Assembly (NCBI RefSeq): GCF_003352065.1 | Contig: NZ_CP025803.1 | Span: 1,178,001-1,242,000 of the forward strand | Origin: Sulfitobacter sp. SK011 | Lineage (GTDB): Bacteria; Pseudomonadota; Alphaproteobacteria; Rhodobacterales; Rhodobacteraceae | Length of the DNA: 64,000 nt | Direction: 5' to 3' | In this document: one piece after another, positions 18,622-26,482 of the stretch | Layout of the letters: every line of letters starts with the position of its first letter | Position numbering within the stretch: position 1 is the stretch's first letter | Notes under the pieces: generated by a model | The model's database searches: none | Told to the model about the DNA's origin: nothing | What the model saw: only the letters and a program-made list of their open reading frames with translations | Translations under genes and position numbers: made by a program

Positions 18622-19785
18622 TCACAGGCTGGATGCGATGAGGCGAAAAATATCCTCGTTCTGTTGAGACACGCCAGTATCGCGGAACTGGCGGTCGGCG
18701 GCGTTGGTGGCGATCACGACATTGCGGGTGGTGTCGATGTAAATGTACTGCCCATAGATACCGCGCGCCATGAACACGCCGGGCTCTGCGCCGCGTGGAA
18801 TCCACCATTGCAGACCGTATCCGGTTTGATCCGGTGCCGTGGGCGCGCTGGGCGTGGTGGATGCGGCCACCCAATCGGCCGGCACGATCCGTTTGCCCTG
18901 CCAGACACCGCCCTGCGCGAACATCTGGCCAAAACGGGCGTAGTCGCGCGTCGTCATGTTCAGCCCGCCCAGTACAAAAGCGGTGCCGACGCCATCGGTC
19001 AGGTAATAGGGCGCGGCCTCAAGCCCTAGGGGTTTGATCACCTTTTCGCTCAGCAGGTCGCTGATGCCGCGCCCGGTTGCCCCGCGCACCACCATGCCGA
19101 CGACATGGGTATCAATGGAAACGTATTGCCATTGCTGGCCCGGCTCGGCGAAACGCGCCTTAAGCGCTGCGGTGAAATCATCCATCTTGCCGCCCAGCGC
19201 CAGCACCCGCCCCATGCGGTTGATGTCAGAATTGAAGTCGAGGTAATCCTCATCAAAGACGACCCCACTGGCCATCTGCAGGACATTGCGCAGGCTTGCT
19301 CCGTCATAGGCACCGCCCTTCAGCATGGGCGCATATTTGGTGACCGGGTCATCCAGCGAGGCGATTTTGCCTTCTGCCATCAAGATGCCGACCAACGCGG
19401 AAAGATAGCTTTTTGCCATCGACCAGCCGATCCTGCGGTCATCGGCGCTGGTGCCTTGAAAGTAGTTTTCATAGACGATCTGACCGTCTTTGAGCACCAG
19501 CAGTGCGGTCACCGTGCGGTCCTTGATCCACGCATCAACCGCCGCTGGCAGATCAGTTTCAGGGCCATAGAACAGCTCACTTGTCGGGCCATCGCCGCGC
19601 GGCACGGGCACCGATAGGAAAGCCGCGTCCATATGGCTGAAGTTCTGGACGATCTTTTCTTGTGAAAAAAGCGAATTCACGGCCAGCAGGCGGGTGATCT
19701 GTTCGCGCTTCCACAGGCCGACAACCACGATGGCCACAACCAAAGCCAACAAAATGCGGCCAAGCCATTTTCCGAATGTGCGCAT
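18622..19785 (-). CDS. Membrane-anchored serine hydrolase, beta-lactamase/class C-like fold
   Basis: A 387-residue protein of the penicillin-binding/beta-lactamase-related superfamily. One N-terminal helix (residues 9-24) anchors it to the inner membrane, leaving the enzyme periplasmic. The catalytic SxxK motif is S122-M-A-K125 in GWSMAKSYLSALVG. The rest follows the serine hydrolase pattern (GLNMTTRDYARFGQMF, GLQWWIP). Such proteins are often esterases or peptidoglycan-acting enzymes and not true beta-lactamases. The start at 19785 gives MRTFGKW; an upstream start at 19845 would add 20 residues. Confidence 0.88.
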   Translation of the reverse strand: MRTFGKWLGRILLALVVAIVVVGLWKREQITRLLAVNSLFSQEKIVQNFSHMDAAFLSVPVPRGDGPTSELFYGPETDLPAAVDAWIKDRTVTALLVLKDGQIVYENYFQGTSADDRRIGWSMAKSYLSALVGILMAEGKIASLDDPVTKYAPMLKGGAYDGASLRNVLQMASGVVFDEDYLDFNSDINRMGRVLALGGKMDDFTAALKARFAEPGQQWQYVSIDTHVVGMVVRGATGRGISDLLSEKVIKPLGLEAAPYYLTDGVGTAFVLGGLNMTTRDYARFGQMFAQGGVWQGKRIVPADWVAASTTPSAPTAPDQTGYGLQWWIPRGAEPGVFMARGIYGQYIYIDTTRNVVIATNAADRQFRDTGVSQQNEDIFRLIASSL

Positions 19786-19887
19786 GGGTCTGCCCTGCTG
19801 ATTATGCCTGTTGTCTCGGTCCCATCCAATCACATGCCCTGACAAGGTGCCAGAGCAACATCGCAGGCGGGATGGATGCAGGTCCGG

Positions 19888-20928
19888 TCAGACAGCGTAG
19901 TCCCAGTTGATCCAGCGTCCGTGAAAATCCGCACGCCCCAGATCAATGCGCAGGTTGCCGGGCCAGAGGCGCAAGGTCAGGGCCGCACCGAGTTTGCCCG
20001 TTGTGTCGCCGTCGCTTTCCATCGACAGCCACGCAAGGGGGCGATTTGGGGTGGCGCTTGCGCCTGCGGCCTCGATCACCGCGCGTCCACGCGCCTGCAC
20101 TTCTTTGGGAAAATACTGCCATGCAACGGTATGTTGGATCAGGTGCAATTGGCCTTGCGGGGCGCTGTGCAGACGCGGGGTCAGCCAGTCAATTGCATCG
20201 GCCTTTGCGATGGGCGCGTCCACAACCGAGGCGGCAGAGCGGGTCATTGCCAACCGATCAGGCTGATCCGCCCACAGATACGCCGTGAGCCGCAACAGAT
20301 GATCCGCGCGCTTTGGATCAAGCGGGTTCAGATCGACACCGGCGCGCTGGACAATGCGCGCCGGCACGTCGTGCGGCAGGGGGCCTTGCCATTTGGGCGT
20401 GAGAATGACCGCTGGCATTGGCGAGCCAATGCGCCGCCCCTCAAGTTCAATCGCATAATGGTCCCACATCATGTTCAGCCCGCCGCTGGCACCCAGTTCA
20501 CTGAGGCAGACCGGCAAATTGAAATGCTGCACCGCCACGCGCGCGCCTGCGATCAAAGCAGCAGAGCGGCGCACCTCGTTGGTTTGAGGCGGGCTGTCGC
20601 ACCATGTCAGTAAGAACGCTTCGTGGGTTCTGAGCGCGTCCAGCATCGCACCGCGCAAGGCCTTGTCGGTGGCCTGGGCGGGGGGATAGACGGCTTTGAG
20701 GTCTGCTGCTGCATTGTTCAGCACCAGCGCATGCAGCCCACCCGCGATACGCAACGGCAAGGAATGGCCACCGGGGCCGATATCGCCGGTGAAGGCTGCA
20801 AATTTCTGGCCCAACGCGCTTTCAGCGGGCCAATCCTGTGCCAATATCCCAAGCAATTGCCCCATAAAGGGCGAGCCTAAGCCCCTACAGGCCTCCGCCT
20901 GCGCCATAAACGCGTCTTGCAAGATCAT
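19888..20928 (-). CDS. DUF2332 family protein
   Basis: A 346-residue cytoplasmic protein matching DUF2332. Supporting segments are AEACRGLGSPFMGQLLGILA at the start, ELGASGGLNMMWDHYAI in the middle, and WLTPRLHSAPQGQLHLIQHTV near residue 270. The family resembles methyltransferases in the ELGASGGLN nucleotide-binding-like loop, but no activity is established. It overlaps the end of pth by 4 bp (ATGA), so it is cotranscribed and translationally coupled with pth. Confidence 0.85.
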   Translation of the reverse strand: MILQDAFMAQAEACRGLGSPFMGQLLGILAQDWPAESALGQKFAAFTGDIGPGGHSLPLRIAGGLHALVLNNAAADLKAVYPPAQATDKALRGAMLDALRTHEAFLLTWCDSPPQTNEVRRSAALIAGARVAVQHFNLPVCLSELGASGGLNMMWDHYAIELEGRRIGSPMPAVILTPKWQGPLPHDVPARIVQRAGVDLNPLDPKRADHLLRLTAYLWADQPDRLAMTRSAASVVDAPIAKADAIDWLTPRLHSAPQGQLHLIQHTVAWQYFPKEVQARGRAVIEAAGASATPNRPLAWLSMESDGDTTGKLGAALTLRLWPGNLRIDLGRADFHGRWINWDYAV

Positions 20929-21599
20929 TTAAAGCGATCCATCAATTTTTGCACCGCGCTGCGGGTGTCTTGCGCGGGCTCTGGCGGGGCTGGCTTTGCA
21001 GGCGGGGGTTTTGTCCCGGTGCTGGGGCGCGGCGGTGAGATCCGCAGGCCGACCGCATTCATGAATTTTGCCAGATCACCCGCCACCAGATAGGGCGCAC
21101 CATCGCTGACGCCGCGCAGCACATCATCGAGCCACACCTCATCGGCTTTGGGAAAATCACGCAGCACATATCCCGGTACCGCGTCCTTGTGACCGGGATG
21201 GCCAACACCCAACCGCACGCGGGCATAATCCGGCCCGATATGCGCGTGGATGGACCGCAAGCCGTTGTGGCCTGCGTGACCGCCGCCGACCTTGCACTTG
21301 ACCTTGCCGGGGGCCAGGTCAATTTCATCGTGGCACACGATCACGTCGCCGGGTTCGACCTTGTAAAAACGCATCGCGGCCTGCACCGATTGGCCAGAGT
21401 TGTTCATGAATGTCTCGGGCTTCAGCAGCACGGCCCGGTCTGACCCAAAACGGCCCTCGCTGATGCTGCCCTGGTGTTTGCCCTTCCACGGCCCAAACCC
21501 GTGATCCGCCGCTATCCGGTCCACCGCCATGAACCCGATATTATGGCGGTTACGGGCATATTTTGCGCCCGGATTTCCAAGGCCTACAATCAATTTCAC
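20925..21599 (-). CDS. pth: Peptidyl-tRNA hydrolase
   Basis: Frees tRNA from peptidyl-tRNAs that drop off ribosomes. It has 224 residues; the catalytic domain is followed by a proline-rich tail (about residues 190-215) common in alphaproteobacteria. Catalytic residues N10 and H19 lie in GLGNPGAKYARNRHNIGF. KPETFMNNSG and VCHDEIDL are also intact. In many relatives rplY precedes pth; here the upstream 155 bp are followed by the decayed rhamnose locus, so that neighbour is missing from this position. Confidence 0.96.
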   Translation of the reverse strand: MKLIVGLGNPGAKYARNRHNIGFMAVDRIAADHGFGPWKGKHQGSISEGRFGSDRAVLLKPETFMNNSGQSVQAAMRFYKVEPGDVIVCHDEIDLAPGKVKCKVGGGHAGHNGLRSIHAHIGPDYARVRLGVGHPGHKDAVPGYVLRDFPKADEVWLDDVLRGVSDGAPYLVAGDLAKFMNAVGLRISPPRPSTGTKPPPAKPAPPEPAQDTRSAVQKLMDRFK

Positions 21600-21754
21600 T
21601 CAAGGTCGCTCCTGCTTTTTTTTGGGACCTTAGCAGGTGGGGTCAGGGAGGGAAATGGAATGGATATCGTTGAGGTCGCACACGGCAAACTCTGCGGGCT
21701 AGAATATGCTTTAGGACCGTTGGGGCTTTCGCGGCTCTTGTATGGTTTCAGACC

Positions 21755-22655
21755 CTAGACGATACCGCCCCCTGCGCCACTGACGGCCGGGCGTTCTGTG
21801 GAAACTTTTGGGCGGTAACCGGACGCGCGGTAGGTGGCGACGGGGTCAATTGCGCCTCAGGCTTCAAGGCGTGCCATTGCCAGAATTGGCTCAACATCGG
21901 TGCGGAAACCGGCTTTGAGCGTGGTTGTTGCCCATCTGCTGCGCAATCATCAGGCTGGTGCCCCAATCCTGTACAACCGTAGAATAGAACGCAGGTTCGT
22001 ACATCTTGTGTTCCGTGAGCAGCGTCCAATTGTCGGGCAGGGCGTTATAGACCTGTTTAGCCGCGTCGAGATAGCGTTCGAACTGGCGGGTGAAATTGGT
22101 CTGACCGGGAAAGTTCGACCCATCGCCGACCCAGATGGTAAGCGCTTTTGATCCAATCTGCTGACCCAGCTCAATACAGGCGATGTTGTGGTCGATGGCT
22201 TGCTGCCGGGTCGCAGCGTCGGTGTGCGCGAGCGAGCCGAATTTATAGCTGTGCGCCTGATCCGGCTGGTCCTGAAAGGTGTTGGAGTTCATCGCGTCAA
22301 AGGCCAGCCCGACTTCTTCGGTCTTGCTGTTCAGATCGGCGGCAGGTTGCGCATCCCAGGGGATATGGAGCGATACGGAAGGAGTTGCGCGGGTGAGTTG
22401 ATGGATCAATCCGCAATCTGACAGTTTATCAAAGATGTCCCGGGGTTCGCCCGTGCCGGGGAACCTTGCAAACCGCGTGCCCCTGGTGCCGACGCCCCAG
22501 CTTGGGACGGCCACGCCGTATGTGGCTACCTTTGCCTTGATCTGTTCGATGTCGATACCGCGTCGGTCCAGATGCGCGCCCAACGCGTCGCAGTCGGCAT
22601 GCATCCTTGCTGCGGCCAGTTCGTTGCGCTGTGCGATGATGTCAGGATGGATCAT
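21755..22655 (-). pseudogene. rhaI: L-rhamnose catabolism isomerase remnant (rhaI), internal deletion plus frameshift and nonsense
   Basis: RhaI converts L-rhamnose to L-rhamnulose and is normally about 430 residues. The N-terminal half is well preserved from the ATG at 22655 (preceded by AAGGA) to GTSLMIAQQMGNN near 21923. There the reading jumps directly to the C-terminal tail in another frame: TLKAGFRTDVEPILAMARLEA, then ATYRASGYRPK and GAGGGIV before a TAG at 21755-21757. An in-frame TGA at 21857-21859 interrupts this tail. About 130-150 residues are missing at the junction. This gene cannot make a full enzyme. The homology is from memory of the family. Confidence 0.82.
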
Positions 22656-22665
22656 GGTCTGTTCC

Positions 22666-23175
22666 TTAGCGGGTGAACGCTTGGACATTGCCCGCGTCTA
22701 CGTTGATGATGTTTCCGGTCGATTTGGCCGACAGATCAGAGGCCAGAAAATAAGCCGCCTCGGCAATGTCTTGCGGCAGAACGGAAAGCTTGAGCATGAA
22801 GCGGTTGCGGTACATCGCCTCAAGCCCGTCCTTGTCAGTGCCATAGGTGCCGGCCCGTTTATGCAGCCAATCGCCCTGCCATATCTTGGACCCCTTGAGC
22901 ACCGCGTCCGGGTTCACCACATCATTCACGCGCACGCCCATTGGCGCACCTTCAAATGCGAGACACCGGGCGAGGTGGATTTCTGACGCCTTGGCTGTGC
23001 AATATGCCGATGCATTGGGCGAGGCAGCGAGACCATTTATCGAGGCGACAAAAACCACAGGCCCCCGATGTCCTGAACCTTGAAAAGCTTGAACGCCTCG
23101 CGACTGACAAGGAAATATCCCGTCGACAGGATCGCCATGTTTTTGTTCCACACCTCCAGCGTCGTTTCCTCACCT
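22666..23175 (-). pseudogene. rhaD: C-terminal remnant of RhaD (rhamnulose-phosphate aldolase/dehydrogenase)
   Basis: In rhizobia and roseobacters RhaD is a roughly 700-residue fusion of an aldolase and a short-chain dehydrogenase. Only the last 165 residues or so survive. The SDR motifs ASINGLAASPNASAYCTAKA (YxxxK) and the C-terminus SDLSAKSTGNIINVDAGN are clear. The segment [20 protein letters not shown] just upstream is in a different frame: one base is missing in the G-run at about 23060-23066, before the VVFVAS strand. An extra codon occurs in VRVNDVVNPD. The aldolase domain is gone. The gene lies 10 bp upstream of rhaI, as in an operon. Confidence 0.82.
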
Positions 23176-23187
23176 CAACACCCGGTC

Positions 23188-23286
23188 ATGCAAAAATGGT
23201 GGGCACATATGGCTGACATCATGGAAACAGGACCAAGTGACGAACCTGTCGCGGTGCCAATGCCGCGCGTCTTTCATATGCAATGA
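23188..23286 (+). pseudogene. rhaM: C-terminal remnant of L-rhamnose mutarotase (rhaM/rhaU)
   Basis: The last 32 residues of the mutarotase that interconverts rhamnose anomers (normal length about 105). The sequence [11 protein letters not shown] followed by [12 protein letters not shown] is diagnostic of the RhaM C-terminus. Its 5' end is missing and directly abuts the truncated 5' end of the rhaD remnant on the other strand. Its TGA overlaps the start of the kinase remnant (ATGA), preserving the rhaU-rhaK order known in Rhizobium leguminosarum. Confidence 0.78.
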
Positions 23287-24000
23287 CGCAGCCACGCCAT
23301 ATCGCGGTGATCGACATTGGCAAGACCAACGCAAAACTGCCGCTGGTTGATTTGACGACACTCACTGAAATCGCGGTTGTTACCCGTCCCAATACGGTAC
23401 GCCTCGGCCCGCCGTGGCCGCATTTTGATGTCGAGGGGCATTGGAATTTTCTGCGGGACGCCTTGGGTCAGTTTCACCGCACCCATGGCGTCGACGCCAT
23501 CTCCGTCACCACGCATGGGGCCTGTGTGGCATTGCTGGCTGCGGACGGAAGCCTTGCCGCGCCGATATTGGACTACGAGCATCGTTTCCCGGCCGAAATT
23601 GTCGCGGCTTATGATGCGATGAGGCCCCCGTTCTCACAAACCGGATCACCTCGCCTTGCGGGCGGATTGAACATCGGCGCGCAATTTCATTGGCAGTTTC
23701 TGACCGATCCGACCCTGCGTGAACGCACCGCGCGGATCGTGACATACCCCCAATACTGGGGGCATCGGCTGAGGGGGAATACCGCCAGCGACGTGGCATC
23801 AATCGGGTGCCACACGGATCTTTGGCCACCGGCCGACCTGTGCTTCAAAGCCAATCGGAGACCGGCACCAGCATTGGTGCCGCACTTCTTTTTGGATCCG
23901 GCAAGGCGCAGTACCCGCGATTTCGCCAGATATTGCGGAGACTGGCCCAGAGTGGCGCGCCTATGCATCGCAGTGGCGTCAGCATGTGGGCGAAACCTGA
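23283..24000 (+). pseudogene. FGGY sugar kinase remnant (rhamnose kinase, rhaK-like), internal deletion and frameshifts
   Basis: FGGY-family kinase, normally about 460 residues. The N-terminal domain is intact from the ATG at 23283 (AVIDIGKTNAKLPL; SVTTHGACVALL; DYEHRFP) to IGCHTDLWPP near 23830. The reading then moves to C-terminal sequence in a second frame (ETGTSIGAALLFGSGKAQ) and a third (PEWRAYASQWRQHVGET, with TGA at 23998-24000). The central ATP-domain is deleted. By position next to rhaM it is the rhamnulose or rhamnose kinase of the locus. A continuous frame reads on to 24083 but its last part is not kinase-like. Confidence 0.8.
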
Positions 24001-24022
24001 AGATCACAGCAGTCGAAGGGTC

Positions 24023-24136
24023 GTGTGGACACATCTGCGCCCCTACCTGGTCCTGGCCGGGCTTACGATCGGTGGTTTGCTGATCGGTATCCTCTCGCAT
24101 TGGCCTCAAATAGTTCAAATGCACAGTTCCCCCTAG
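24023..24136 (+). CDS. Possible 37-residue single-helix membrane peptide
   Basis: A GTG-initiated frame directly after the kinase remnant encodes a 37-residue peptide with one strong hydrophobic helix (YLVLAGLTIGGLLIGIL) flanked by charged and polar residues. Only a weak, too-close ribosome site (GAAGG) precedes it, and I do not recognise the sequence. It may instead be the tail of a lost gene. It is listed because the hydrophobic segment is well formed. Confidence 0.22.
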   Translation: MWTHLRPYLVLAGLTIGGLLIGILSHWPQIVQMHSSP

Positions 24137-24207
24137 AGACAACGCGTTGACAACCGCACAGAGGGCGCATTCTGTGGTATAACAACTCCAAACAGGGAGG
24201 CAGACAA

Positions 24208-24744
24208 ATGATAGCTGGTGCTCACGCAGTCCTTTGGGTCCGGCAGGGCAATCTGGGCAATGACGCGTGTCGTTTTGCCGAGGCCCAGGGCGGATACCTC
24301 ATTGACGGTTCGGCAACGGACGCCGACTGGAATGTTCTGCGATACCGTGTCCGCGCCCGTAAAGACGGGACAACAAGGCGTGTGCGCATTGGCACAAAAT
24401 CCCGCATATTCGTGCGCCGTGCTGTCGATGATACATGGACGCTGAATGGAACTGCTGTGCCTGAAGTTGCCGGTGCTCAGGACGTCGACTTTGGCTTCAC
24501 ACCTGCGACCATGACATTACCCATCCGGCGTCTGAAGCTCGGCATCGGGGAAGAGGCCCAAGTCCTTGTGGCGCGGCTTGATCTGGAAAGCCAACAGCTT
24601 ACGCCGCTGCGCCTTGTCTACCGCCGGACGGATGTGAACAAATACGACTGCGAGAACATGCAGACAGGCACCACTGCGCACCTGAAAGTGGACAGTCAGG
24701 GCATCGTAAAAGACTATAAGGGACATTGGAAAGCGCAGGCCTGA
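24208..24744 (+). CDS. Putative glycolipid-binding domain protein (DUF1089)
   Basis: A 178-residue cytoplasmic protein. The motif DVDFGFTPATMTLPIRRLKL is the signature of the putative glycolipid-binding family (DUF1089), and the C-terminal VDSQGIVKDYKGHWK fits it too. The first third follows the family order (DGTTRRVRIG, then WTLNGTAVPEV). The biological role is not established. A strong AGGGAGG precedes the ATG. It converges with the YqaA-like gene and is the first intact gene after the rhamnose remnants. Confidence 0.82.
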   Translation: MIAGAHAVLWVRQGNLGNDACRFAEAQGGYLIDGSATDADWNVLRYRVRARKDGTTRRVRIGTKSRIFVRRAVDDTWTLNGTAVPEVAGAQDVDFGFTPATMTLPIRRLKLGIGEEAQVLVARLDLESQQLTPLRLVYRRTDVNKYDCENMQTGTTAHLKVDSQGIVKDYKGHWKAQA

Positions 24745-24807
24745 AGCGGCCATAGACGATGTTGGCATTCAGGATGGTCGCGGGGTGATGCGCGGCTTTT
24801 GCGGCTC

Positions 24808-25236
24808 TTAAAGCCAAGCCAATGCCAGTGCCGCCAGCGCAAGGTATCTGGTTCCCTTTGCAATCGTGACAAGGATCAGAAAGGGGACGAGCGGCTCTCG
24901 CATAAGGCCCGCAACGACGGTCAGCGGATCACCAACGACAGGAAGCCAACTGCCCAAAAGGGACCACCGGCCATAGCGCCGATACCAGCCCTGCGCGCGC
25001 TCAAGCTGGTGCTTCGAACTTGGAAACCAGCGCTTGTCTTGAAAGCGAAGCAGGTATCGACCGAGATACCAATTGATGACAGATCCCAGGACGTTTCCCG
25101 CTGTGGCGACAAGGATCAGGATCGATACCGGGTGCGCGGAAGCCACCAACAGCCCGACGAGCACCGCTTCGGACTGCATTGGAAGGATCGTCGCGGCCAC
25201 CAAGGCTGAACTGAAAAGGCCGATATATGCGATCAT
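24808..25236 (-). CDS. YqaA-family (SNARE-associated/DedA-like) membrane protein
   Basis: A 142-residue inner-membrane protein, the usual length for YqaA. It shows the DedA/VTT-like re-entrant motif LPMQSEAVLVGLL and GNVLGSVINWYLGRYL, followed by RYGRWSLLGSWLPVVGDPLTVVAGLMR. Related DedA proteins take part in lipid flipping and envelope homeostasis; the small YqaA members are uncharacterised. Four to five hydrophobic segments are apparent. Confidence 0.88.
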   Translation of the reverse strand: MIAYIGLFSSALVAATILPMQSEAVLVGLLVASAHPVSILILVATAGNVLGSVINWYLGRYLLRFQDKRWFPSSKHQLERAQGWYRRYGRWSLLGSWLPVVGDPLTVVAGLMREPLVPFLILVTIAKGTRYLALAALALAWL

Positions 25237-25742
25237 GTTTCAGTCACTGCCCACTGTCGGCATTCTCGAATGCGTCGAATTTTTTGAAATGAGAGACGGG
25301 TTTTCCCCGGATATGGTGAATGCCGTTCGTGCTATTTATTCGGAGTGATAGACAGACAGCACCCTCATTCGGCTTCGATCCTCAGTTCATTAGCATCAGC
25401 AGGCATGAAGTCTCAATCAGCAAAACAGGACATTCGGCACATGATGTTTGGCACCGGGCACAATGGAACGGGTGCCGGCGGATGCCACAATCGGGTGTCT
25501 TACTGGTTTGCGACCCCACCCGGAACGGTGCGGAAATCATTCTCGGCAGTCGAAAGGTGGTCCCCTTTTTGCCGATCTAAAGCGCTGCAGCGGCAAACAA
25601 TTGCAGATTTCTGCGCGCTTTTGTCTGGTGGGCATAATTCCCGGAACTTCGCTGCATTTGCTTTGTTTTGACAACACCTGCGTGAAACGAGCGGAAAATC
25701 TGCTTGCCCGAAACGCAGCTGAAAAACCGAAGGAACATTGAT
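25237..25742. other. 506-bp gene-free stretch
   Basis: No frame here gives a believable protein. The left end carries the leader of the leftward YqaA gene. The right end carries the leader of the next rightward gene. A TTGACA at 25668-25673 could be a -35 element, but the only -10-like hexamer (GAAAAT, 25694-25699) is 20 bp away, so I do not call a promoter. Confidence 0.5.
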
Positions 25743-26273
25743 GTGTTTACGAAAATGAAAAAGACGGCTCTTGCAGCCAGTGTCAGCCTGATCGCTCTGG
25801 GCGGTGCAGCCTTTGCCATGGACGCAACGTACAAAGTATCTGTGATTGACGTCGAAGCATCCATGTCAGCGGCTGAGGGCAGCAATGCGATGGCGCTTTA
25901 CCCCGATATCACAACCGACATTCAGGCAGCAGTCGCCAGCCGCGTGATAACCAGCGATGACGCGGGCGATCCTGAAATTCGGATCGATATTCGCAAGGTC
26001 GCGCTGAACGGTGCCGCGATCTTGCCCGACACCAAAGAATTCAATGAGTTGGAAGGCGTGGTTAGCATCACTGGTCCTGAAGGGGCAGATGGCGGGTATA
26101 CCTTCCCCATCAATATCGCCGCCTATACCGGAGATCAGATTGTTCCCGAAGGCTATATTGCCGTGCTTCCCTCCGAAATGGATTTTTGCGAGGCGATGGT
26201 AAATTCTTTTGCGGACTCGGTTGCGGAAGGACTGGATAAACTCAATCCCAGCGGCACGGACACCAAGAGCTGA
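25743..26273 (+). CDS. Exported protein of unknown function
   Basis: A 176-residue protein I cannot name. The N-terminus is a Sec signal peptide (MKKTALAASVSLIALGGAAFAM). The mature part is acidic, with alternating strand-like segments and a single cysteine in MDFCEAMVNSFADSVAEGL; the tail is polar. Start choice: GTG at 25743 has AAGGA eight bases upstream, while the ATG at 25755 (MKKTAL) is 20 bases from it. A tiny frame from an ATG at 25741 (MCLRK) ends in a TGA that overlaps the 25755 ATG, an alternative coupling arrangement. Confidence 0.68.
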   Translation: MFTKMKKTALAASVSLIALGGAAFAMDATYKVSVIDVEASMSAAEGSNAMALYPDITTDIQAAVASRVITSDDAGDPEIRIDIRKVALNGAAILPDTKEFNELEGVVSITGPEGADGGYTFPINIAAYTGDQIVPEGYIAVLPSEMDFCEAMVNSFADSVAEGLDKLNPSGTDTKS

Positions 26274-26380
26274 ACTCACAAGAGTTTGGCATCGAAGGGG
26301 GCCGTTCGACCTGACAGCATCGATACCAATATGTGACGATAAGCTGAGATTGGTTCGGGTTGCTTCGACGGTACCAACGG

Positions 26381-26431
26381 TTTTGCGTAATCGCAAAAGG
26401 CGATCTGCCGCCTATACCCTCTCGTGAGGGT
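26381..26431. other. Two adjacent perfect hairpins
   Basis: The first stem is TTTTGCG (26381-26387) paired with CGCAAAA (26392-26398), loop TAAT. The second is ACCCTC (26416-26421) paired with GAGGGT (26426-26431), loop TCGT. Both are perfect. They lie between an exported-protein gene and the first gene of the polysaccharide cluster. No downstream T-run is present in the + direction, so they may be weak or factor-assisted terminators, or RNA structures in a leader. Confidence 0.4.
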
Positions 26432-26461
26432 TGCAAGTCGTTCTGTATTTTAGAGTATAAT
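26431..26461 (+). promoter_or_regulatory. Candidate sigma-70 promoter at the head of the polysaccharide cluster
   Basis: A consensus -10 hexamer TATAAT occupies 26456-26461. A partial -35 (TTGCAA, 26431-26436) lies 19 bp upstream, slightly beyond the optimal spacing. If used, transcription would start near 26468, only about 15 bases before the chosen start of the sulfotransferase gene. Confidence 0.4.
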
Positions 26462-26482
26462 CGGTTGGTGGCCATAAAATCT

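Noticed and set aside
19876..20613. Rightward frame of 245 codons opposite the DUF2332 gene
   Set aside because: Fully antisense to a well-supported gene and rich in R, H, Q and G with no domain pattern.
25345..25741. Rightward frames in the 25.2-25.7 kb gap
   Set aside because: No ribosome site and irregular composition; no conserved motif seen.
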